From positions 1-48,071 of IMG/VR virus record IMGVR_UViG_3300045973_001492: 48,071 nt of DNA; one strand, written 5' to 3'. The notes under the pieces are model-generated. The model was not told the origin of the DNA and searched no databases. It saw only the letters and a list, made by a program, of their open reading frames with translations. The translations under genes were made by a program, and so were the position numbers. Shown piece by piece: positions 7,374 to 14,838 of the stretch. The DNA is from a virus. Every line of letters starts with the position of its first letter. Within the stretch, counting starts at the first letter, position 1.

Positions 7374-8092
7374 AAACTAAAACGAAATTCAGACCCATCT
7401 TATTTTCAACACCTATGGTTCAGGCGTTGCTTGAAGGTAGAAAAACAATAACCAGGAGAACCAAAGGATTAGAAAAATTTAATGCAGCTCCAGATAGTTG
7501 GAGATATGATGGTTATGACGTGCAATCTAAAAGCCATTATATGGAACTTATTTCTTCTGACAGGAAATTCACAGAAAAATATTTTGAAGCAGTTTGTCCA
7601 TATCAAGTTGGCGATGTGCTTTGGGTTCGGGAAACTTTCTTTGATGCAACAATGTTTCTTACTGCTCCAATTTTTAAATATTTGCCATACGTATATGCGT
7701 ATAAAGCAAACGATGATTTTATTGGATGTCACAAATGGAAACCTTCCATATTTATGCCAAAAGAAGCCTGCAGGATCTTCCTTAAAATAAAATCTATTAG
7801 AGTCGAAAGGCTAAATACAATTAGGGATAAAGATGCAATTTTGGAAGGAATCAACAGCCAAGTATTCTGTTTAGATGATAAAGTCACTATTTACGAAAAC
7901 TATTTACCCGGAAAAGATTTTTATGATTTGAGTGAATACTCTTGGAATTTTGGAAAAGAAACTCATTCTGCTCCTATGGCTTCTTTTTGCAGTTTATGGG
8001 AATCTATTAATGGAGACGGTTCTTGGAACTCCAACCCCTTCGTTTTCGTCTACGAATTTGAGCGAATAGAAAAACCTTTAGACTTCAACTAG
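7370..8092 (+). CDS. ASCH/PUA-like phage protein
   Basis: A 240-residue protein whose start, FRPILFSTPMVQALLEGRKT then ITRR, is the signature of a large group of phage ASCH-like proteins (often mislabelled morphogenetic). Later features fit: VGDVLWVRETF at about 83-93, a YAYKAND strand, PSIFMPKEACRIFLKIKSIRV at about 125-145, and the terminal NPFVFVYEFERI. The fold is PUA-like and is expected to bind RNA or modified nucleotides; the biological role in phages is not settled. Length is close to the usual. It overlaps the upstream membrane peptide by 4 nt. Confidence 0.75.
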   Translation: MKTKTKFRPILFSTPMVQALLEGRKTITRRTKGLEKFNAAPDSWRYDGYDVQSKSHYMELISSDRKFTEKYFEAVCPYQVGDVLWVRETFFDATMFLTAPIFKYLPYVYAYKANDDFIGCHKWKPSIFMPKEACRIFLKIKSIRVERLNTIRDKDAILEGINSQVFCLDDKVTIYENYLPGKDFYDLSEYSWNFGKETHSAPMASFCSLWESINGDGSWNSNPFVFVYEFERIEKPLDFN

Positions 8093-8175
8093 AAATTACA
8101 CGCCATTTTTCAAGGAAACTTTAAGGATAGAACGCAGGAACTAAACGCAAAGCTTCTGCAGAACAAATCAGAGTA

Positions 8176-8349
8176 ATGAGAGCCAGTCCCACAAAACCTT
8201 TGTCTAAAGAAATACAAGTGACTATCGTAGAACGATGGCGCACAGCTAAACTTAATTCCGTTCGAGAGATAGCATTAGAATTCAACTGTTCACCACATCA
8301 AGCAAGCAAAGCCATAAATGATTATCTCGCTACTAAAATCCGCTCTTAA
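8176..8349 (+). CDS. Small HTH protein, possibly 5'-truncated
   Basis: From an ATG at 8176 the frame encodes 57 residues with a clear helix-turn-helix: SVREIALEFNCSPHQASKAI, preceded by a helix EIQVTIVERWRTA. The frame is open upstream to a TAG at 8128 and reads plausible protein there too (AGTKRKASAEQIRV), but no start codon was found in that part, so the original gene may have been longer and lost its 5' end or shifted frame. The terminator hairpin at 8336-8362 overlaps its 3' end. It is the last early gene before the control region and could be a late-gene regulator; that role is inference. Confidence 0.5.
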   Translation: MRASPTKPLSKEIQVTIVERWRTAKLNSVREIALEFNCSPHQASKAINDYLATKIRS

Positions 8350-8362
8350 ACAGCGGATTTTT
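8336..8362 (+). terminator. Intrinsic terminator of the early operon
   Basis: AAATCCGCT (8336-8344) pairs perfectly with AGCGGATTT (8352-8360) around a 7-nt loop, and the T-run continues to 8362. The left arm lies inside the last codons of the HTH gene. It should end rightward early transcription before the 8.4-8.9 kb control region. Confidence 0.75.
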
Positions 8363-8389
8363 GTATATAGATATATAAAAAAATACAAC

Positions 8390-8425
8390 AGATTAGCAGA
8401 TTTTTTATTTTTAATCTGCGAATCT
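8390..8425. repeat. Inverted repeat downstream of early operon
   Basis: AGATTAGCAGATT (8390-8402) and AATCTGCGAATCT (8413-8425) are reverse complements with one mismatch around a 10-nt T-rich spacer. It may act as a second terminator or mark a joint; no gene overlaps it. Confidence 0.5.
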
Positions 8426-8458
8426 GCTATGGACTTTTTATTAATATTCCTCACTACT

Positions 8459-8778
8459 GGTTACAAAAATACTTTTTCCTAACAAAAACTAAAAAGAAAG
8501 TTTTTTCTGATAGTGTTTTCCCTACTCCCAATATTTCATATAAACCCCGAAAAAAATGTAACTTTGTAACCATTGCCGAGAGGTGGCGAAAACAAAGGGA
8601 TTATAGGTTACATTTTACTATTTATAGTGTAACCGTAGTTACAAAAAAAATGTAACTAATAAAGTGGTTACATTTTTACATTTCTGTTTTGCCCTTTGGT
8701 TACAAAACCGTTGTAACCAAACTTTCCTTTAATAGCAAGGCTTCACGCTATATAAAACCGCTCGGTTACATTGTTACA
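8459..8778. repeat. GTTACA/TGTAAC iteron-like array
   Basis: Within 320 bp of non-coding DNA the hexamer GTTACA occurs twelve times counting both strands: forward at about 8460, 8607, 8638, 8667, 8699, 8765 and 8773; reverse (TGTAAC) at 8557, 8566, 8628, 8651 and 8712. Many extend to GGTTACA. Several pair as palindromes: TGTAAC-CGTA-GTTACA at 8628-8643, and GGTTACAA-N5-TTGTAACC at 8698-8718. Chance would give less than one copy. It lies between the replication operon and the first virion operon, so it is either a replication origin bound by an initiator or a cooperative regulator site. Confidence 0.65.
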
Positions 8779-8810
8779 CTTTTTTCTGGACTTTTTAGGA
8801 TTTTTAAAAA

Positions 8811-8920
8811 ATACGTGTCACACTTTAGAAATTAAAATAAATATACTTTTAGTAGATTATTTTTAGTTTAAAATATACTTTTAGTATATTTTTTCCTATT
8901 TTTGAAAAAACTAAACGTGT
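8811..8920 (+). promoter_or_regulatory. Promoter with paired repressor operators for the first virion operon
   Basis: ATACGTGTCACA lies at 8811-8822. Two identical palindromes TACTTTTAGTA follow at 8844-8854 and 8876-8886, 32 bp start to start, matching form and spacing of the two complete sites at the lysogeny switch. A -7 element TATTTTTG (TAnnTTTG) lies at 8897-8904, about 17 nt before the ATG at 8921. The second operator falls in the -33 to -7 spacer, so a bound repressor should shut the promoter off. Confidence 0.7.
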
Positions 8921-9412
8921 ATGGGACTACTTGATAAAGTGAAAGTTAATCCAAATATTTGTGGCGTGGAGCTTGCCTTCTCGGGTGATTTGACAGCAGC
9001 TACTATTGCAGATTGGCAGCAGTTCTATAACTCCTCAATGATTGGAACTGATTTTACTAAAACACATTTTGGTTTAGCCTCAGTAGCTTTTGCCGAGGAA
9101 TCACAAGAAAGTCCAGCCGGAATATCATACAAACAAACTATTTCCATTCGTTTTCCATCTACAGATGGTAACAGATCAGAACGCCTATCATTGATGCAGC
9201 GCGTGAAATTCATAAAACTAAAGCTTACAAATGGTCTTGATATTGTCATAGGCCGAAATGACTTTCAGCAAAACGCACGTCCCAGGATCAAAATAAAAAC
9301 CAACCATAAAACTGCCGAGATAGAATTTGAAACTGTTTCAATATTCTCGGTTGGATTTGTTGCAAATCCGTTGGCTTATGGTTTACCATTAATCCCTATA
9401 AATTTATACTAA
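8921..9412 (+). CDS. Phage structural protein (tail/baseplate, unknown)
   Basis: A 163-residue beta-rich protein, first gene under the 8.9 kb promoter. Patterns such as CGVELAFSGDLTAATIADWQ and the closing VGFVANPLAYGLPLIPINLY suggest a compact virion domain, perhaps the attachment domain for the fibre encoded next. Its stop codon overlaps the ATG of the fibre gene by one base. No family was recognised; the virion role is inferred from the neighbours. Confidence 0.5.
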   Translation: MGLLDKVKVNPNICGVELAFSGDLTAATIADWQQFYNSSMIGTDFTKTHFGLASVAFAEESQESPAGISYKQTISIRFPSTDGNRSERLSLMQRVKFIKLKLTNGLDIVIGRNDFQQNARPRIKIKTNHKTAEIEFETVSIFSVGFVANPLAYGLPLIPINLY

Positions 9413-11136
9413 TGAGCGAGTTTCTACCTATAGAATGGGAGGATAAAGTAAATAGTCCAGAGTTGTTGGCTTTTTTACAGCAGTTTGGCAACGAACACTA
9501 TTTATCTGCCGAGGAAATAAACCAGTTGCGTGATGCGCTCAATGAAATTGGATTTCCAGATAAGGTTATCAAAGCTGGCGAAGTTAATATTGCAAGTTTA
9601 ACAGTTTCTATTATCGCTGGAGATTTTCAATGGAGATTAAATAAAGTTGAGTTTTTAAGTCCTCCTGCCTATTCCACAGCAATAGATGCGGCCACAGATG
9701 AATTTATCCGTAAAGATATAATTGAAGGAGATGACGAAGGAAATTATCATTTAAAAAAAGGTGTAGAAGGAGAGTTTATTGCGTTAGAACCAGCAGTTAC
9801 AACTGGAAGAATTAGATTAGTAGGAATACTTATTTACGGAAGCACAATTCTAGATATTATCCCTCCAATCGTGGGTGATGCTTACATTCCCAAGGCAGAA
9901 AACGAATCTATTTCATCCTTACAATCCGGAGCAATCAATTTCATTATTTTAGAAACCATTCAAAACAAAATTTTGTTGAGTGGTGGAGCTACAGAACTAC
10001 GTTCAATTAACCACTGGTCGAATCCTTTTTTATTTTCAGGACGTGATTTGTATATAAAAAATGATGGTGTTGCAAATTGTACAATCAAACATTTATATTC
10101 TGGAGCAGGAAACTACACATTTTATTTTCCAAATGAAGTTGATTTCATTCATAAACCAAAGGAACTACTCCATTTTAAATTAAGATTTACCACTACAGCA
10201 CACGGGATTTATGAATATGTAGGAGTTATTGCTTCTACAGCATTTACAGGAACACAAGATGATGTTCCAGACGGTACAACCTATAAACAATATTCAGCAA
10301 CCGAAAAAGCAAAGTTAGCTGCTATTACAGGAACGAATACAGGTGACGAAACAGCTTCTTCTATTGTTACAAAAATAGGCGATGGCACAAAAATATCATC
10401 TACTTATTTACCATCGTATATTGATGATGTTTTAGAGTATGCAAATTTAGCAGCTTTACCAGGAACAGGCGAAAGCGGAAAAATATACATCACAATTGAT
10501 TCGTCAAAACAATACCGTTGGACTGGAAGTGCTTATTTGCAAATCACAAATGGACTTATTGCGAGTACTACAGATGTTCCAGAAGGTTCTAATCTATACT
10601 TCAACACAGCGAGGGTTTTAGCCAGTTTACTTACAGGGATTTCATTTGCAACAGGTGGTGCGATTGTTTCAACGGATTCTGTAATTATCGCTTTTGGGAA
10701 GATTCAAAAGCAAATCACGGATGCTTTAACAGCTATTGGATTAAAAGCTGATATAGCATCACCAACATTTACAGGAACACCAGCAGCACCAACTGCAACG
10801 GTTGGAACAAATACAACACAATTAGCAACAACGGCTTTTGTACAGGAAAGTAAAATATTACCAGTCACAGAAACTGGAACATCATTCTCTTTAACCGATG
10901 CTTATAATGGTAAAGTAGTCATCTTGACGGCAAGTTGTACCGTTACTATTCCCAATGGTTTGATAGCTGGTTTTGAAGTTACGATTGTAACATTATCAGG
11001 TGTAACGCTTACAGTTGCTTTAGGAGGTTCAGTTGTTTTATTTAACAACGTTGGAACTACAATGGCAGAAAAATTAAGCTGCACTATAAAAAACAGAACA
11101 ACTACAAATAATTATATAACAGCGGGTTCGCTATAA
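9412..11136 (+). CDS. Tail fibre protein
   Basis: A 574-residue fibre. The first 200 residues are a globular attachment part. At about 270-330 and 385-480 lie fibre-type repeats; the segment TFTGTPAAPTATVGTNTTQL then ATTAFVQ (about 454-480) is the well-known phage fibre motif seen in many tailed phages. A 'GDETASSIVTKIGDGTKI' segment and a small IDSSKQYRWTGSAY module (also typical) come between. The C-terminal 90 residues form a beta-rich tip (TVTIPNGLIAGFEVTIV), the likely receptor-binding head. It should be trimeric and bind the host surface. Confidence 0.8.
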   Translation: MSEFLPIEWEDKVNSPELLAFLQQFGNEHYLSAEEINQLRDALNEIGFPDKVIKAGEVNIASLTVSIIAGDFQWRLNKVEFLSPPAYSTAIDAATDEFIRKDIIEGDDEGNYHLKKGVEGEFIALEPAVTTGRIRLVGILIYGSTILDIIPPIVGDAYIPKAENESISSLQSGAINFIILETIQNKILLSGGATELRSINHWSNPFLFSGRDLYIKNDGVANCTIKHLYSGAGNYTFYFPNEVDFIHKPKELLHFKLRFTTTAHGIYEYVGVIASTAFTGTQDDVPDGTTYKQYSATEKAKLAAITGTNTGDETASSIVTKIGDGTKISSTYLPSYIDDVLEYANLAALPGTGESGKIYITIDSSKQYRWTGSAYLQITNGLIASTTDVPEGSNLYFNTARVLASLLTGISFATGGAIVSTDSVIIAFGKIQKQITDALTAIGLKADIASPTFTGTPAAPTATVGTNTTQLATTAFVQESKILPVTETGTSFSLTDAYNGKVVILTASCTVTIPNGLIAGFEVTIVTLSGVTLTVALGGSVVLFNNVGTTMAEKLSCTIKNRTTTNNYITAGSL

Positions 11137-11146
11137 TTTTAATATT

Positions 11147-11533
11147 ATGAAAGTAATCACAACCGAAAAAGTTTTCTTGCAAATTGACCGAGAAGGAGAA
11201 TTGATTGAACACGTGCAAATTGATTTGAAAATAACTAATAAAGATGATGTTTCTAAAATATACACTTTAGAAGCCATTGATTCAATTGTTTTTAATAAAG
11301 ACGAGGAAAACGAAAGTAGCACTATTTTAATGAATCGCAGGGGTTCTCCACAGATAAAAACATACACCAAAACGTATGCTGAATATGACGAGCAAAGAGA
11401 GTTTTTACTATCAGTTTATGGCGAGGAAACGAATTTAACAGGCAGTGAACTTGACGACTTTTTATTGCAAAAAGGATTGCTTTATAATTTAGTGTCGGAC
11501 AATATTTATAACGGAACTTGGATAGTAAGATGA
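11147..11533 (+). CDS. Unknown protein next to tail fibre (fibre chaperone or base?)
   Basis: A 128-residue acidic protein (MKVITTEKVFLQIDREGELI) with an N-terminal beta part and a C-terminal helical part (YDEQREFLLSVYG, SELDDFLLQKGLLYNLVSD). It starts 10 nt after the fibre gene and its stop overlaps the ATG of the LamG-like gene (ATGA). That position is usual for a fibre assembly chaperone or adaptor. Sequence alone gives no family, so the role is a guess. Confidence 0.4.
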   Translation: MKVITTEKVFLQIDREGELIEHVQIDLKITNKDDVSKIYTLEAIDSIVFNKDEENESSTILMNRRGSPQIKTYTKTYAEYDEQREFLLSVYGEETNLTGSELDDFLLQKGLLYNLVSDNIYNGTWIVR

Positions 11534-12237
11534 ATTTAGTAACAAGGCAAATATATGGTGATAAAAAAGGCAATGCAGCTTTAAATTCTGCTGTAATAGC
11601 TTCTTATGGATTAGCGAATGGAGTGGATTCATCTCCTAATGCCTACGACGCAACTGTGGGAAGTTCAATTACTTATAGTGCAGTAAAAAATGGCAATGGA
11701 TCTAATTTTGATAATACAAGTAATGCAAAAATAACTTTACCTCAAACTTATGATTTTGCCTTTACGGATGGAACTAATGACAAACCATTTTCTTTAAGGT
11801 TTTTTATAAAATTTAATGATACTAGAAGGCAAATATTCTTTGGGGAAGGGGGAAATATTGGTATGAGAGTTGATTTTTTTAACAGCGCTCAAATGATTTT
11901 GTATATGTTTAGTCCGGGAGGTTTTTCTTATGTACAAACGGATTCCGTTTTCACAACAAACGTGTTATATGAAATAGTATTGACGTCAACAGGAGTTAGC
12001 AATGTGAATGGAACAAAATTATATGTAAATAACAGTGAGCCTGTTTGGTATAAATATCCGTCAGGAAGTTACACTAGAATGGATAAGACATTGACAAATA
12101 GAATAATTGGACAGTACAATGGAGGCTCTATCTTAAATGGTCAAATGGATGAATTTACAATATTCAATAGAGCCTTGACGGCTGTAGAAGTTGATTATTT
12201 ATACAATGGAGGAGCAGGAAAATTTTATCCATTTTAA
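11530..12237 (+). CDS. LamG / concanavalin A-like adhesin domain protein
   Basis: A 235-residue protein consisting mainly of one laminin G-like jelly roll. The hallmark C-terminus 'NGQMDEFTIFNRALTAVEV' followed by DYLYNGGAGKF matches the bacterial LamG-like fold, and earlier strands (KPFSLRFFIKFND, LYEIVLTSTGVSNVNGTKLY) fit. Such domains bind carbohydrates and often form phage receptor-binding tips. The ATG at 11530 was chosen since it overlaps the previous stop as ATGA; an in-frame TTG four codons earlier is less likely. Confidence 0.75.
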   Translation: MNLVTRQIYGDKKGNAALNSAVIASYGLANGVDSSPNAYDATVGSSITYSAVKNGNGSNFDNTSNAKITLPQTYDFAFTDGTNDKPFSLRFFIKFNDTRRQIFFGEGGNIGMRVDFFNSAQMILYMFSPGGFSYVQTDSVFTTNVLYEIVLTSTGVSNVNGTKLYVNNSEPVWYKYPSGSYTRMDKTLTNRIIGQYNGGSILNGQMDEFTIFNRALTAVEVDYLYNGGAGKFYPF

Positions 12238-12240
12238 ACT

Positions 12241-12393
12241 ATGAAAATAGTAATAGGAAGACACGGAAAAGTATGGCTCAAAAAGTACAGAACATACACT
12301 TTGTTGACTATTGCTGAAACTGGATTACTAAATGCTAAAATTAAAGAAGGAGAAATAAAATTTCATCGAACAAAAACATTAAAAAATGACTAA
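12241..12393 (+). CDS. Unknown 50-residue basic protein
   Basis: A short frame starting MKIVIGRHGKVWLKKYRTYT, 3 nt after the LamG gene stop, ending FHRTKTLKND. It overlaps the start of the next gene by 8 nt. It is beta-rich and basic. Close packing between two genes and a good ATG support it as a real gene; nothing indicates its function. Confidence 0.45.
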   Translation: MKIVIGRHGKVWLKKYRTYTLLTIAETGLLNAKIKEGEIKFHRTKTLKND

Positions 12394-12634
12394 GTGTGAT
12401 TATTGCCCCGATAATGCAAAATTTATTCACAATACAGAAATCCTCTGTAATAGGCATTTGTTGGCTTTATACGATATTAAAAAAACAGAAAGCAAGAAAA
12501 TAAAAGTGCATAAAACACAATTAGAAGAAAAGCTTTTTCATAAATATAACAAATTAATTCAAGGTGAAATCACACAAGAGTTAATTGAAAATTTTAAAAT
12601 AGATGCTGGAAGAATAAGAGCTTACAATAAATAA
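12386..12634 (+). CDS. Small putative zinc-binding protein
   Basis: An 82-residue protein with a CDYCPDNAKF...ILCNRHLLALYD arrangement near the N-terminus: two Cys two residues apart, then Cys-x-x-His about 17 residues later. That CxxC...CxxH pattern resembles a small treble-clef or B-box-like zinc site. The remaining 50 residues are basic and helical. It lies at the end of the fibre operon; function is unknown, perhaps nucleic-acid binding. Confidence 0.45.
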   Translation: MTKCDYCPDNAKFIHNTEILCNRHLLALYDIKKTESKKIKVHKTQLEEKLFHKYNKLIQGEITQELIENFKIDAGRIRAYNK

Positions 12635-12661
12635 ATTTTTAACCTACAAAAACCACCCCAA

Positions 12662-13222
12662 ATGTCAGTAGTTCCAATCTTGATCCGCCAACACTTAATT
12701 CCGTTTTTTTTTAAAGAAAGCGAAGGAGAGGAATTCCTGTACGGCAACAAGAGAGGAAAATCAGTATTGTTTTCTCCAATGGTTTCTACTGTAGGCAGGA
12801 TTATACGATTGCTTATGATTAAGTCAGGAAAGCCTTTAAATGTAGATAACTTCAATTTATATCTTTCTATTTCAGACACGAGCAATGGCAAGCAATACCT
12901 TGGTCAATTCTACAAACACGAGAACGGCAGAAACTCCTTCCTGATGTTGCCAAAAGAGGCAAACGATGACATTAATGATCTCCTGGAAGATATCTTTCGG
13001 ATGTCGTTTGTTTCTTATATGAACGGCTGTATCGAGAATAATGGCGAAGCTGTGGTAACAATGGCTATTGACAAGTTTATTAATAAGTATGATCTGCTAG
13101 AATTTGGTTTTTCGAACGATACATTAAGACGGTTTTATTATCGAGAAAAAAAAAACAGTAAAATAATTCAACGGTTCCAGGCTAAGAAGTCGCCTAACAG
13201 TATGAATTGTGCTTTAGCTTAA
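12662..13222 (+). CDS. Unknown 186-residue protein before terminator
   Basis: The protein starts MSVVPILIRQHLIPFFFKES. A beta-rich N-terminal half (LYLSISDTSNGKQYLGQFY) is followed by a helical half (DDINDLLEDIFRMSFVSYMN, 'FINKYDLLEFGFSNDTLRRFYYREKKN') that could be a DNA-binding helix set: the last part, with NDTLRRFYYRE, resembles C-terminal HTHs of phage proteins. It may be a regulator or a virion protein; I cannot tell which. A hairpin with a T-run begins on its stop codon. Confidence 0.4.
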   Translation: MSVVPILIRQHLIPFFFKESEGEEFLYGNKRGKSVLFSPMVSTVGRIIRLLMIKSGKPLNVDNFNLYLSISDTSNGKQYLGQFYKHENGRNSFLMLPKEANDDINDLLEDIFRMSFVSYMNGCIENNGEAVVTMAIDKFINKYDLLEFGFSNDTLRRFYYREKKNSKIIQRFQAKKSPNSMNCALA

Positions 13223-13250
13223 ATACGTGTCACAGCGTATTTTTTTTTAT
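13221..13250 (+). terminator. Weak terminator carrying the ACGTGTCACAG motif in its loop
   Basis: AAATACG (13221-13227) pairs with CGTATTT (13236-13242), the loop is TGTCACAG, and a run of T's follows. The stem is AT-rich, so strength is uncertain. The loop is the same motif that stands at the start of five other modules, so this copy may act as a DNA site more than as a terminator. Confidence 0.5.
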
Positions 13251-13286
13251 AAGTATATTTTTACTGCAACCTTTAAAATCAATATT

Positions 13287-13541
13287 ATGAAAGAAGTAAT
13301 TTCAGGCTTATGGAGCCTAAATAACAGAGAAAAGTTAAAAGGATTGGCGCTTGCGATATTTGGAGCAGTACTTGCTCTTGTTTGGGGTGCAATTGGTCCG
13401 GTAGTAACTACCTTTTTAACCGATGGAACAATTGATTTTTCAGTTTTTAAAACTGTTGTCAATTGGATTACAATTGGTCAAACTGCTTTAGCGAGCGCAC
13501 TTGCTTATTATGGTGTGACTTTCTCAAGCGGAAAAAAGTAA
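13287..13541 (+). CDS. Holin-like small membrane protein
   Basis: An 84-residue protein starting MKEVISGLWSLNNREKLKG. Two hydrophobic spans: about 20-47 (LALAIFGAVLALVWGAIGPV) and about 58-80 (WITIGQTALASALAYYGVTF), with a basic tail SGKK. Size, two spans and position at the head of a unit that also holds a DUF5675 gene fit a holin that opens the inner membrane at lysis. An upstream in-frame start at 13227 would read through the terminator and is rejected. A strong terminator follows directly, so it may be made in excess over the genes downstream. Confidence 0.55.
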   Translation: MKEVISGLWSLNNREKLKGLALAIFGAVLALVWGAIGPVVTTFLTDGTIDFSVFKTVVNWITIGQTALASALAYYGVTFSSGKK

Positions 13542-13550
13542 TGTGTTCCA

Positions 13551-13582
13551 AAAGGCGTGACCTACCACGCCTTTAATTTTTA
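13551..13582 (+). terminator. Intrinsic terminator after holin-like gene
   Basis: AAAGGCGTG (13551-13559) pairs perfectly with CACGCCTTT (13566-13574) around a 6-nt loop, followed by AATTTTT. A 9-bp GC-containing stem with a T-tract; read-through into the next gene at 13603 is likely partial since no other promoter is obvious. Confidence 0.75.
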
Positions 13583-13602
13583 ACTGTTAAAACATAAAAA
13601 TT

Positions 13603-13845
13603 ATGCCTCCATCCGAAAAATTAACTGTAGCTCAAAAACTAGATCGTGTACTCTATATTCTTGAAAACGATGAAAAAACAAACCGAAAAGGGCTTGTTGA
13701 AGACGTTTCTGAAATGAAATTGAATTTAGAAGAATTAATGTTCAAACAGAAAATGTTTGTGTCTAAAGTAGCTTTTCTTGGGGTTATTGGCGGTTTTTTA
13801 TTCTCGGTTTTGATTTGGGCTTACGATAGAATTACACTAAAATAA
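13603..13845 (+). CDS. Small C-tail-anchored membrane protein (lysis-associated?)
   Basis: An 80-residue protein: a charged helical, coiled-coil-like N-terminal part (QKLDRVLYILEND, EMKLNLEELMFKQK) followed by one hydrophobic span at about 54-74 (VAFLGVIGGFLFSVLIWAY) and a short basic end. That topology is like XhlA-type or holin-partner proteins. It lies between a holin-like gene and a DUF5675 gene (5 nt gap to the latter), so a lysis role is likely but inferred. Confidence 0.5.
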   Translation: MPPSEKLTVAQKLDRVLYILENDEKTNRKGLVEDVSEMKLNLEELMFKQKMFVSKVAFLGVIGGFLFSVLIWAYDRITLK

Positions 13846-13850
13846 AAAAG

Positions 13851-14234
13851 ATGAAACTACATTTAAAACGACTTCATAAAACTGAAAAATCCACTATTGG
13901 CGAATTATCAATAGATGGCGTTTTTGAATGCTATACGCTCGAAGATATTGAGCGAGAAGTAAAAATTAAAGGAGTGACTGCAATTCCAGTTGGCACTTAT
14001 AAAGTAGGAATCTCAATGAGTAATCGTTTCAAAAAAGAAATGCCAATCTTATTTAATGTACCCAATTTTGAAGGCGTTCGTATCCATTCCGGGAACATTG
14101 CCGAAAATACCGAAGGTTGCATTCTTGTGGGGCAAACCAGAAGTTTAGATTTTATTGGGAATTCTAGGAAAGCATTCAATAAACTATTTTCAAAAATGAA
14201 ATTAGCAACGGAAATCACTTTAACAATTGAATAA
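13851..14234 (+). CDS. DUF5675 family protein, probable lysis enzyme
   Basis: A 127-residue single domain of DUF5675: LKRLHKTEKSTIGELSIDG, then FECYTLEDIER, 'TAIPVGTYKVGI', and the conserved core 'VRIHSGNIAENTEGCILVG'. The His-x-Gly...Gly-Cys pairing recalls the catalytic HxG...C layout of L,D-transpeptidase-like folds. The family is frequent in phages and prophages beside holins and is suspected to act on the cell wall, but no activity is firmly assigned. Lacking a signal peptide, it would depend on the holin. Confidence 0.7.
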   Translation: MKLHLKRLHKTEKSTIGELSIDGVFECYTLEDIEREVKIKGVTAIPVGTYKVGISMSNRFKKEMPILFNVPNFEGVRIHSGNIAENTEGCILVGQTRSLDFIGNSRKAFNKLFSKMKLATEITLTIE

Positions 14235-14235
14235 A

Positions 14236-14574
14236 ATGAGTGTAGTAACTACAGAATATAATTTTCCAAAGCACAAGCGCGGCACTACATTCGAGGCTCA
14301 AACGCTTCGTTTAGAAGGTGTTGATTTAACAGGGGCTGTAATACTAATGCAATTCAAGGAAAATAATAGTTCCGCGATAAGTTATGAGTTTAAAACTGCC
14401 GATTCTAGTATATTAATTACAAATGCGGCTTCGGGTGAATTCGAACTTCAAGAACGTATTTTAGACGTGCCAAGTTGTACTTATTTATACGACTGTTTGA
14501 TCACTTTTCCTTCTGGGAAAAAGAAAGTATATTTTGAAGGAGCTCATCCCATTACTGCTAGAAGAAGTTCATAA
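14236..14574 (+). CDS. Baseplate/fibre-base protein (BppU N-terminal-like)
   Basis: A 112-residue beta-sandwich-like protein: FPKHKRGTTFEAQTLRLEGV, 'DLTGAVILMQFKENNSS', 'LITNAASGEFELQE', 'YLYDCLITFPSGKKKVYFEG'. This pattern resembles the N-terminal domain of upper baseplate proteins that anchor fibres in siphophages. The ATG at 14236 just after the previous stop was chosen over an in-frame TTG at 14227. It shares its final base with the next ATG, so the two are coupled. Confidence 0.55.
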   Translation: MSVVTTEYNFPKHKRGTTFEAQTLRLEGVDLTGAVILMQFKENNSSAISYEFKTADSSILITNAASGEFELQERILDVPSCTYLYDCLITFPSGKKKVYFEGAHPITARRSS

Positions 14575-14813
14575 TGGAAACAGTTATAATAGAAGTTGTT
14601 GAAAACATAGAAAACGTAACCCTTTCTATAAATGAATCAATTGAACAAAACACTATTATAATTGAAGAAATAATTGAACCGGTTATAGTGGCAATTACAG
14701 AAAATATTCAAAACATTGAAATTGCCGTAACTGAAATTATTGAAATAGTAACCCTTCAAGTTCAAGAAGTAACAAATGTTAAAACAAACTCATACTATCC
14801 TAGTGGGTGGTAA
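14574..14813 (+). CDS. Low-complexity Ile/Glu/Val repeat protein
   Basis: A 79-residue protein made almost entirely of alternating hydrophobic and acidic residues in imperfect repeats of about 8-11 residues: VENIENVTLSI, IEQNTIIIEEI, TENIQNIEIAV, TEIIEIVTLQV. It ends in TNSYYPSGW. The alternation predicts beta strands, so it could be a fibrous stem, a beta-prism or a beta-solenoid segment linking baseplate to fibre. Codon use is not repetitive at the DNA level, so the pattern is probably kept by selection. No family recognised. Confidence 0.5.
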   Translation: METVIIEVVENIENVTLSINESIEQNTIIIEEIIEPVIVAITENIQNIEIAVTEIIEIVTLQVQEVTNVKTNSYYPSGW

Positions 14814-14838
14814 ACTAAATAACTAAAATTAATTTAAA

